A DNA stretch of 64,000 nucleotides from Anaeromassilibacillus sp. An200. Lineage in GTDB: Bacteria > Bacillota > Clostridia > Oscillospirales > Acutalibacteraceae. Positions 57,323 to 64,000 of the stretch are shown here, piece after piece. The stretch is taken from the NCBI RefSeq assembly GCF_002160025.1, contig NZ_NFJU01000002.1:1-64000 (forward strand). The letters run 5' to 3'. Below the pieces are notes generated by a model that was given only the letters and a program-made list of their open reading frames with translations, ran no database searches and was not told the DNA's origin. The position numbers were made by a program, and so were the translations under genes. The first letter of the stretch is position 1; each line of letters opens with the position of its first letter.

Positions 57323-58276
57323 TCAGCCCTTGACCGCGCCGATCGTCAGACCGGAGATGAAGTACTTCTGGAAGAAGGGATATGCACAGGCAATGGGCAC
57401 CACGATGACCACCGCGATAGCCATACGAACCGACTCGGACGGCATGGAGTTGCGGTACTGCTGCAGGCTCAGGCCGGCGGAGGGGTTGTTGGCGATGTAG
57501 TCCAGATTCTTCATCATGTTGTTGAGCAGGGCCTGCAGGCTGACCAGATCCGATCGGTTGATGTACAAGCTGGACTGGAACCAGTCGTTCCAGTAGCCGA
57601 AGGTCAAAAACAGGCCGATGGTAGCGAACACAGGCTTGGAAATCGGAATCACGATGCGGCCAAAAATGGTCAGCTGGGTCGCGCCGTCAATCTTGGCCGA
57701 CTCGATGATCGAATCGGGAATCGTGGTGCGGAAGAAGGTTTTGCAGATGATGACATTGAAGCTCGACACCGCCAGCGGCAGGATCAAACTCCAGATGGTG
57801 TCGTTCAGATGCAGCATGTTCACCATAACCACATAGTTGGCGACCATACCGCCGTTGAAAATCATCGGGATAAAAACAACCCAGTTGAAGAAGCCGCGCA
57901 GACGGTACTGCGGACGGGACAGCACATAACCCATGCTGGTGGTCAGCAGCACGCCGAGCACCGTGCCGATCACCGTGACGGCAATGGAGACCAGAAGAGC
58001 CTGGAAAATGGTGCCGCGCTCGTTCCAGAGGAACATGTAGGCGCTGCTCGAGAAGGTCTCCGGCCACAGGGCGTAGCCGTTGAGACGGATGGATTCCTCG
58101 GAGCTGACCGAGATCATGATGACATAAAAGACCGGGAAGATGCAGATGAAAGAGAGAATGACAAAAAGGACGTTGAAAATCGCATTGGTCGCGGGCTTAA
58201 TCCGGTTCAGATGCAGGATGGCCGCGCCGCTGTCCTGACTCTCCTTGCGGGCTCTGCGTTTTTCGGCATTACTCAT
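57323..58276 (-). CDS. Carbohydrate ABC transporter permease, LplC type
   Basis: 317 residues, six membrane helices. The permease EAA loop lies at SIIESAKIDGATQLTIFGRIVIP, and the C-terminus FFQKYFISGLTIGAVKG is characteristic of LplC/YtcP proteins. A basic N-terminus precedes the first helix. ATG 58276 follows GAGGAGG. It is the second permease of the glycan importer. Confidence 0.92.
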   Translation of the reverse strand: MSNAEKRRARKESQDSGAAILHLNRIKPATNAIFNVLFVILSFICIFPVFYVIMISVSSEESIRLNGYALWPETFSSSAYMFLWNERGTIFQALLVSIAVTVIGTVLGVLLTTSMGYVLSRPQYRLRGFFNWVVFIPMIFNGGMVANYVVMVNMLHLNDTIWSLILPLAVSSFNVIICKTFFRTTIPDSIIESAKIDGATQLTIFGRIVIPISKPVFATIGLFLTFGYWNDWFQSSLYINRSDLVSLQALLNNMMKNLDYIANNPSAGLSLQQYRNSMPSESVRMAIAVVIVVPIACAYPFFQKYFISGLTIGAVKG

Positions 58277-58295
58277 TTTTGTTCCTCCTCTCCTC

Positions 58296-59261
58296 TCAGA
58301 TGATGGCGCTGTCTTCGTCAACCTTCGAAACGATGAAGTTCGTGATCAGGATGGTCACACAGCAGCAGACTGCCTGGAACAGGCCGGCAGCAGCCGTCTG
58401 GCCGATGCTGATCTGGCTTTGCAGGGACTGGAAAATGAAGGTGTCGAAGGTGCTGACGGTATTGTACAGAGAAGCGGGCACTCTCTGCGTTACCTGCCAG
58501 AACAGGCCGAAATCGGAATAGAAAATCTTGCCGATGTTGAGGATGAACATGATGATGATCATCGGCTTGATGGAGGGCAGGGTGATGTATTTGGCCTGCT
58601 GCCACTTGGTGGCGCCGTCGAGAATCGCGGCTTCGTAGAGGCTTCCGTCGATGCCGGTGATGCTCGCCAGATACACGACCATGTTGTAGCCCATGGATTT
58701 CCAGGTGGACATGAACACCAGAATGAAGGGCCAGTACTGGGGAGCGGAATACCACATCACCTTTTCGCCGCCCAGGCCCATGATGATGCTGTTCGCCAGG
58801 CCCTTGTCGGGATTGAGGAACGCATAGACAAAGTAGCTGACCACGACCCACGACATGAAGTAGGGCAGGAACATCATGGTCTGGTAGCACTTGGAGGCGA
58901 ACCTGGAATACAGCTGGTTGATGATAATGGCCAGCGTGACGGGAATCACCAGGTTGATGATGATGAACACCAGATTGTACAAAATGGTGTTGCGCAGCAG
59001 CAAACCAAAGGTGTTGCTTGTCAGGAAGAATTTGAAGTTGTCAAAGCCGGCCCAGTCGCTGTGGAACAGGCTGTACAGAAATCCCTGGCCGGGGGACAGT
59101 TTAAAACTCTTGAACGCGATAATCAGGCCGAACATCGGCAGATAGCAGAATACCACGAACCATATGGTGGCGGGCAGGCCGAGCAGAGTCAGCTCTGTGT
59201 CGTCTCGGGACCATCTCTTGCGCTTCGGCTGATGGGGGCTTGCGGGCTTCTCCTTATTCAT
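58296..59261 (-). CDS. Carbohydrate ABC transporter permease, LplB type
   Basis: 321 residues. A basic N-terminus is followed by six membrane helices; the EAA loop is SLYEAAILDGATKWQQAKYITLP. LplB-type proteins start with LLGLPATIWFVVFCYLPMFG as here. First gene of the importer-hydrolase operon; AAAGGAG precedes ATG 59261. It pairs with the LplC-type permease 19 bases downstream. Confidence 0.92.
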   Translation of the reverse strand: MNKEKPASPHQPKRKRWSRDDTELTLLGLPATIWFVVFCYLPMFGLIIAFKSFKLSPGQGFLYSLFHSDWAGFDNFKFFLTSNTFGLLLRNTILYNLVFIIINLVIPVTLAIIINQLYSRFASKCYQTMMFLPYFMSWVVVSYFVYAFLNPDKGLANSIIMGLGGEKVMWYSAPQYWPFILVFMSTWKSMGYNMVVYLASITGIDGSLYEAAILDGATKWQQAKYITLPSIKPMIIIMFILNIGKIFYSDFGLFWQVTQRVPASLYNTVSTFDTFIFQSLQSQISIGQTAAAGLFQAVCCCVTILITNFIVSKVDEDSAII

Positions 59262-59537
59262 AAGCGCGCTCCTTTCAACAACCTGTGCGGCTTTTGATGT
59301 TAAATGAATTTAATACGAGTTAACAAAACGAAACCGACAGTTGTTTTTATTTGTTAACCTAACATTAACACTATTTGCACAATTTGTCAACTGCAAAACC
59401 AAAGCATTTTTTAGTTCTGTTACCTATCGTGTAAAAATATTTTTTACTATTGAAAAATTCTAGTTCAATTGCTCAAATCCCTTTCTATCGAGCAAAAAAC
59501 GCAAAATGACAAATGTTAACATGTGTTAACAAATATA
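59262..59537. promoter_or_regulatory. Divergent control region with four GTTAAC boxes
   Basis: GTTAAC occurs at 59319-59324, 59353-59358, 59515-59520 and 59525-59530. The last two lie in TGTTAACATGTGTTAACA, which could be a LacI-family operator; AT-rich DNA lies between. The boxes flank the starts of the LacI gene and of the importer operon, so autoregulation plus operon repression is likely. I could not fix a convincing minus-strand promoter. Confidence 0.55.
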
Positions 59538-59566
59538 TTGCCTTTTTTCTCCCCAGGAGGTATAAT
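59538..59566 (+). promoter_or_regulatory. Promoter overlapping the first RBS of the LacI gene
   Basis: TTGCCT at 59538-59543, a 17-base spacer containing AGGAGG, TATAAT at 59561-59566. If used, transcription would begin near 59573, past the first ATG. Confidence 0.5.
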
Positions 59567-59570
59567 AAAA

Positions 59571-60671
59571 ATGCTCCTTTTCCCCCTCTCAAAAAGAAGG
59601 AAAAAGAGCAAGATGAAACCAATTGGACGGAGGCCGACACCCATGTGCAAACCAACCATGCAGGATATTGCAGACGCTTTGTCCACATCCCGCGTTTCCG
59701 TATGGAAAGTATTGAACAACCGCCCCGGCGTCTCGGATCTTCTGCGCCACCAGATCTGGGAAAAAGCACGGGAGCTCGGTTATCTGCCGCCCGAATCCAC
59801 CACCTCCTTTGTACCCGAGACGGTCCACCGGCGCAGTGTGGCCGTGGCGGTCTGCCGCCCGGAATCCTCGCTGTTTTGGATGAAGATCATCCATCAGATG
59901 GCCAAGGATCTCTCCTCCCTGGGTGTTAACTTGATGTATACGTATTTACCCACTTCCTGGAAGGAAGGCTACTCCCTTCCCTCCAGCCTGTATGACGGCT
60001 CTGTGGAAGGGGTTGTAGTGCTCAACGTGTATTCCCCGCCCATTTTACAGCTTCTGGCCGATCTTCCGATGCCGAAGGTCTATCTGGACACCATCCCCTC
60101 CCTGCCGTTCGGAAAGCTGGACGGCGATCTTCTGCTGATCGAGGGGCGCGGCCCGATCCGCGAAATCACCGGCCGCCTGCTCGACAGAGGCTATGCCCGG
60201 CTGGGATTTCTGGGAGACGTCGGCTATGCACAGACCAACACCGACCGTTACCAGGGCTTTCTTGAAGCCTTTACCCAGCGCGGCCTGACCCCGGATCCCT
60301 CCCTGTGTCTCACCGGATCGCTGGGACTGCGCACACACTATGAGGAAATCAGCCAGTTTCTCGAAAACCTTCCCTCCCTGCCGGACGGCTTTGTCTGTGT
60401 CAGCGATTACATCGCCCACTTTATCCAGCGCTATTTTGAGGAGCACGGCAGCGATCCCGAGGGGCGCATCGTACTGACCGGCTTCGACAACAACGCCGAA
60501 TATCTCAACGTGGCCAAACGCATCACCACGGTGGATGTGCGCCCCAAAACGCTGGGAGCGCGGCTGGCCAGCAAAATCCTGTTTCTGCTGGAGCATCCCG
60601 GCGTGGCGCAGGAAATCAGCTACGTGCGCTCGGACATCCTGTTCCGCGGCACGCTCGCGGACGAGGCATGA
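59571..60671 (+). CDS. LacI-family transcriptional regulator of the glycan locus
   Basis: 366 residues from ATG 59571 (AGGAGG ten bases upstream) or 352 from ATG 59613 (AAGGA ten bases upstream). HTH and hinge: TMQDIADALSTSRVSVWKVL, then VSDLLRHQIWEKARELGYLP. A periplasmic-binding-type sensor domain follows with FVCVSDYIAHFIQRY and LTGFDNNAEYLNV. It is divergent from the importer operon and bordered by GTTAAC boxes. The ligand is probably a mannoside or glycan breakdown product (inference). Confidence 0.88.
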   Translation: MLLFPLSKRRKKSKMKPIGRRPTPMCKPTMQDIADALSTSRVSVWKVLNNRPGVSDLLRHQIWEKARELGYLPPESTTSFVPETVHRRSVAVAVCRPESSLFWMKIIHQMAKDLSSLGVNLMYTYLPTSWKEGYSLPSSLYDGSVEGVVVLNVYSPPILQLLADLPMPKVYLDTIPSLPFGKLDGDLLLIEGRGPIREITGRLLDRGYARLGFLGDVGYAQTNTDRYQGFLEAFTQRGLTPDPSLCLTGSLGLRTHYEEISQFLENLPSLPDGFVCVSDYIAHFIQRYFEEHGSDPEGRIVLTGFDNNAEYLNVAKRITTVDVRPKTLGARLASKILFLLEHPGVAQEISYVRSDILFRGTLADEA

Positions 60672-60683
60672 ATCTGGAAACAC

Positions 60684-60728
60684 CAAAGCCGCCGATCACG
60701 CTTTCTGCGCGTGGCCGGCGGCTTTTTT
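60684..60728. terminator. Terminator between LacI and sulfatase genes
   Basis: AAAGCCGCCG...TCACG pairs with CGTG...CCGGCGGCTTTTTT. It serves convergent genes on both strands. Confidence 0.8.
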
Positions 60729-60734
60729 CAGGCT

Positions 60735-62087
60735 TTAGCTGTGCCGGATTTCAGGTGTTTCTCCTTCCTCCTCCCTGATACAGCGCAAAAGAATTTCACG
60801 CAGGCGATCCCGGACGGCGGAAAACGCAGGAGAATCCACGAGATTTTCCCGCTGGAACGGATCGCGGCTCAGAGAGTACAGGTATTTTTCCTCATAAACC
60901 GGAAAGCTGGGAAGCAGAGGATCCGTCCCGGCAGGAGCCTCCACGCAGTAAGTCCATTCCGGCGTTCTCAGAGCGCGGCCCACGCAGCTCTCGCTGATCT
61001 GCACAAACACTTCCGGATGTATCGGCTTGCCCGGATGCACCAGCAGCTGCTGCATGGGGACGCCCCGCATCTGTTTTGGCACGTCGATCCCGGCTGCTTG
61101 CAGCAGTGTGGGGGCAATGTCGATCAGGCTTGTCAGCTCGGAAACACGGTGGCCGCCGTCGAAAACGCCTCCCTTGGCGATAAAGGGGACATGCAGGCTG
61201 TCGTCATGGCAGGAACGCTTATATTCTCCATTGCGCGTACAAAAATGGCAGCCGTGGTCCGCCGTGTAGAGAATGACTGTATCGTCATAAATCCCCTGCC
61301 TTTTGAGTTCTGCGACAATCCTGCCGACGTTTTCATCCAGACTGCTGCACTGGCCGAGATAATCCGGCATCTGTTCACGCCAATCTCCTCCGGTTCCCTC
61401 CAAATCGCCGGGAACGGGAAAATCACGGAATTTCTCTTTGCTGCCCTCGGGGCCTTCAAAGCAGCTGCGGTCGTTCTGATGATGCGGCTCTATGTAAGAG
61501 ACAAAAAGGAAAAACGGCGCTTTCTTTTCCCGGCGCAGATACTCAAGCGCAAAATCCGTCGTCGCGTCCGCACGGTAATGCTCAAATTCCCGTTTTCTCC
61601 CATCCTTGTCGAACAGATATCCGCCGTATCCATGCGAAGTAAACTCCAGTACATCCGCGGCAACCCAGAAATCCTTATATCCGCCCCGGTATTCTTCCGG
61701 AACAGCGGTGGTTTTGTAGTCCACGCTGTCCTCCCGCTTGGCAAAGGAATGGTGGGAAGCCAGATGCCATTTTCCCACATAGGCAGTCTCATAGCCTGCT
61801 TCGTTGAAATAATGGGCAATTCCCTTTTCGGTGAGCGGCAGCATGCGGTCGTTGACCTCGCACCCAATCACCGAAGGATATTTTCCCGTCTGGATGCAGG
61901 CGCGTGCCGGGCCGCACACCGGCTGGCAGGTCATGGCGTTCTCAAAGAGCGTCCCCTCCGCAGCCAGCTGATCCAGATTTGGTGTCAGGTGAAACCGCTC
62001 CCCCAGGGGCTGATGGTAGCAGCTTACTGTGTCATACCTCTGCTGATCGGAAAAAAGAAATACCACGTTTGGCCTGTTTTTCATCAT
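60735..62087 (-). CDS. Type I sulfatase, Cys-type
   Basis: 450 residues. NVVFLFSDQQRYDTV gives metal ligands, and the signature CQPVCGPARACIQTGKYP contains CxPxR, so the Cys must be converted to formylglycine by an anaerobic maturase (anSME), which is not in this window. LYTADHGCHF supplies more metal ligands. No signal peptide, so it acts inside on imported sulfated sugars. ATG 62087 follows GGGGAGG. It is downstream of a binding-protein gene. Confidence 0.88.
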   Translation of the reverse strand: MMKNRPNVVFLFSDQQRYDTVSCYHQPLGERFHLTPNLDQLAAEGTLFENAMTCQPVCGPARACIQTGKYPSVIGCEVNDRMLPLTEKGIAHYFNEAGYETAYVGKWHLASHHSFAKREDSVDYKTTAVPEEYRGGYKDFWVAADVLEFTSHGYGGYLFDKDGRKREFEHYRADATTDFALEYLRREKKAPFFLFVSYIEPHHQNDRSCFEGPEGSKEKFRDFPVPGDLEGTGGDWREQMPDYLGQCSSLDENVGRIVAELKRQGIYDDTVILYTADHGCHFCTRNGEYKRSCHDDSLHVPFIAKGGVFDGGHRVSELTSLIDIAPTLLQAAGIDVPKQMRGVPMQQLLVHPGKPIHPEVFVQISESCVGRALRTPEWTYCVEAPAGTDPLLPSFPVYEEKYLYSLSRDPFQRENLVDSPAFSAVRDRLREILLRCIREEEGETPEIRHS

Positions 62088-62156
62088 GACATGCTTCCTC
62101 CCCGTTATGCAGCCCGCATTTTTCCGGATCGCCGCGGCACTGCCTTTACATATTAT

Positions 62157-62186
62157 GCACGGCCCGGACGAAATTCCGGGCCGTGC
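62157..62186. terminator. Strong hairpin between binding protein and sulfatase
   Basis: GCACGGCCCGGA and its complement with a 6-base loop. TTTT follows on the plus strand only, so on the minus-strand transcript it is more likely a stabiliser or partial terminator. Confidence 0.5.
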
Positions 62187-62213
62187 GTTTTGACGCAAAG
62201 CTATCCTTGTGTT

Positions 62214-63764
62214 TTATTGAAGAGCCTGATAAGCTTCGTTTACCTCTTTTTCAATCTGGTCGCCGCCCATGGAGTAGAACTCATCCACATAGTCCTCCCA
62301 CGCGTCAACCGGCAGGCTTCCCATCACGATTTTTGCCAGATATTCCTGGAAAAGCTTGGTGCAGGTGTCCGGGTAGTCAAGCATGGCCGGCGTCGTGCCC
62401 CAATATTTATTTTCCCGGTAGCTGTCCTGGAAAGCTTCAAAGCACTTAACCGCATCGTCCTCCACCCATCTGCGATCCACAACCTGAAGGAATCTTACGG
62501 GATTTCCCAGGCCCTTTGCGTAAATTTCATCATACGTGCTGGTCTGAATAATCTTCGAGCCGTCCTCACTCAGCGTGAAGTCCTCTCCCTCCACGCCGAT
62601 GGAGCACAGATAAAATCCTCCGTTTTCGCTGTCGTCAACCGACCAGTTAAGCAGCTGGATCAGAACATCCACATCCTCACAGGAGGAGGAGATGGCGCGG
62701 ATATTGCCATAACCGGGAGCCGATTCCTGTGCACCGAAATCACCATTGGGGCCCTTGATTGAACCAATGGGGGCCACCTTCGCTGTGGGGGTTGCGGCAA
62801 GCAGAGCCGCGGTTTCCGGCTGCACGGAGGAACCGGTGAAGCCGGAGCCCTCATAAATGCCGCCCTTTGAATTGGCAAATTTCTGATCCTTGAGACTGGC
62901 ATCCGTTGTGAAGATATCCGGATCGATCAGCCCTTCCGCATACCATTTCTGAAGGGTGGCAAGAGCGTCCTTCGTCCCCTCCAGCGTGCTGCCCATACGC
63001 AGGCCGTCGGGAGTCTCCATCCAGAACTGCGGCTGGATGCCGTACGCGCCGAAGATCACGTCAAACACGGTGCTGTCCACGCCCAGATATCCAAACGTGT
63101 CGTCCTGTCCGTTGCCGTCAGGATCCTGCTCCTTGAAGGCTTTCATGACCTCATACATTTCATCAATTGTGGTGGGGACATCCTTGCCCACCTTATCGAG
63201 CCAATCCTGACGGATAATCAGCCCGTTGGTATTGGGCCCGTTGATTGCACCTTCCAGATAGCCGACAGGGAACGCATACAGATGCCCGTTATAGGTCACG
63301 GCATCCACCTCCGCGGGACGCATGAGGTCCTTAATGGCGGGAAGCTGATCCAGCTTGTCCTCAAGCGGGATGATCAACCCCTGGTCGGCAAAGCTTGTCA
63401 GCGTAACCATATCCACATTCATGGCATCCGGCATGGAATCGCTGGCCGCGAGCACATTGAGCTTATCATAATACTCTGTGCCGCCGATCGCCACAACCTC
63501 CCAGTCAATATTGGGCAGGCCGTACGCCTTCATCGCGTCCTTCATGATCTGGTAGCCTTCTCCTCCATCGGCGGGGTAAGTCGGCCAGGCGCCGCTGCGG
63601 TAAATGGTGAAGTGATAGCTCTCTTTCTCTGCCGGAGCCGCGTCAGGCGTGCTGCTGCCGTCCGTACCGGAGGCCGTGGACGGAGAGCTGCACGAAGCGC
63701 CGAGGGAAGCGGCCATCCCCGCCGCCAGCATACAGGCAAGAATTCTCTTCCAATACTTTTTCAT
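62214..63764 (-). CDS. Second carbohydrate-binding lipoprotein (LplA type)
   Basis: 516 residues. Lipobox region MLAAGMAASLGASC with Cys ~25, a short Ser/Thr/Ala linker, then a type 1 solute-binding fold (YHFTIYRSGAWPTYPADGGE, NVDMVTLTSFADQGLIIPLE). LplA/YtcQ-like. AAGGAGG precedes ATG 63764. It works with the permease whose end is at 63844 and is followed by the sulfatase, suggesting a sulfated oligosaccharide as substrate. Confidence 0.88.
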   Translation of the reverse strand: MKKYWKRILACMLAAGMAASLGASCSSPSTASGTDGSSTPDAAPAEKESYHFTIYRSGAWPTYPADGGEGYQIMKDAMKAYGLPNIDWEVVAIGGTEYYDKLNVLAASDSMPDAMNVDMVTLTSFADQGLIIPLEDKLDQLPAIKDLMRPAEVDAVTYNGHLYAFPVGYLEGAINGPNTNGLIIRQDWLDKVGKDVPTTIDEMYEVMKAFKEQDPDGNGQDDTFGYLGVDSTVFDVIFGAYGIQPQFWMETPDGLRMGSTLEGTKDALATLQKWYAEGLIDPDIFTTDASLKDQKFANSKGGIYEGSGFTGSSVQPETAALLAATPTAKVAPIGSIKGPNGDFGAQESAPGYGNIRAISSSCEDVDVLIQLLNWSVDDSENGGFYLCSIGVEGEDFTLSEDGSKIIQTSTYDEIYAKGLGNPVRFLQVVDRRWVEDDAVKCFEAFQDSYRENKYWGTTPAMLDYPDTCTKLFQEYLAKIVMGSLPVDAWEDYVDEFYSMGGDQIEKEVNEAYQALQ

Positions 63765-63843
63765 AAGGTACCTCCTTACTGTTTTCCCCGGAAGCAAAAG
63801 TTCTCCTTCCGGACCTATCGCTGAAAAGGGTACGATCGCATCG

Positions 63844-64000
63844 TCATCCCTTTACCGAACCAATCATAACGCCTTTGACAAAATATTTTTGCAGGAACGG
63901 ATAAACACACAGAATAGGAGCAACAGAAATGATAATTGTCGCGCCGATGACGGACTCCACGGCGGACTGCGCGCCCTCACCGGTGGTGCGGGCCAGCATT
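63844..64000 (-). CDS. Carbohydrate ABC permease, LplC type (C-terminal end only)
   Basis: The last 51 codons lie in the window: SAVESVIGATIIISVAPILC, then YPFLQKYFVKGVMIGSVKG and TGA at 63844-63846. This ending is diagnostic of LplC/YtcP-type permeases and parallels the one at 57323. The gene continues beyond the window. Confidence 0.85.
   Translation of the reverse strand, partial: MLARTTGEGAQSAVESVIGATIIISVAPILCVYPFLQKYFVKGVMIGSVKG

Overview
The window reads as chromosomal DNA of a gut-type, Gram-positive, GC-rich member of the Clostridia, most like Oscillospiraceae/Ruminococcaceae. The evidence is the gene order maf-mreB-mreC-mreD-PBP2-minD, a T-box-controlled hisS-aspS-queH operon, AbrB with a C-terminal Cys4 zinc ribbon, Clostridia-style conjugative-element genes and a large host-glycan locus. 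No tRNA, rRNA or CRISPR array was found.

Layout. 1-1459: a broken secreted beta-helix protein gene whose coding sequence is cut at about base 108 and joined to foreign-looking sequence. 1712-5633: a heterodimeric multidrug-type ABC exporter preceded by a promoter, a 30-codon leader ORF and an intrinsic terminator, arranged like the antibiotic-responsive bmrB-bmrCD attenuator, with an AbrB-type regulator next door (5664-5912). 6088-12505: XRE regulator, rhomboid-like protein, a flippase-like membrane protein, zapA, U32 peptidase-family protein, dut, a small membrane protein and maf. 12549-18922: the cell-shape and division cluster, with an unusual hairpin-rich spacer between mreB and mreC. 18960-23555: mgsA, then a T-box leader and hisS-aspS-queH.

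23570-40640: a lower-GC integrative conjugative element remnant. It still has VirB2-, VirB6-, PrgI/VirB4- and VirD4-like genes and a replication-type gene. No relaxase, integrase or intact lysin is seen, and several genes carry frameshifts, an in-frame stop, a lost ATG or a truncation. Its left end holds cargo: an XRE repressor with a perfect palindromic operator, a SLOG-family protein, and a translationally coupled AAA ATPase plus TOPRIM-like protein that looks like an uncharacterised anti-phage module. Three copies of a helically phased GCC-box repeat lie inside the element.

40737-64000: an orphan MetRS C-terminal-like tRNA-binding protein, then an N-glycan/mannoside catabolic locus on the minus strand: LplB/LplC-type permeases and a lipoprotein binding protein, two GH38-type mannosidases, GH130 phosphorylase, GH20, GH3, then phosphosugar mutase and mannose-6-phosphate isomerase. 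These genes form a plausible route: import of oligosaccharide, trimming of alpha-mannose, phosphorolysis of Man-GlcNAc to Man-1-P, mutase to Man-6-P, isomerase to Fru-6-P. A divergent LacI regulator with GTTAAC boxes controls the region. Last come a Cys-type sulfatase, a second binding protein and the end of a further permease gene.
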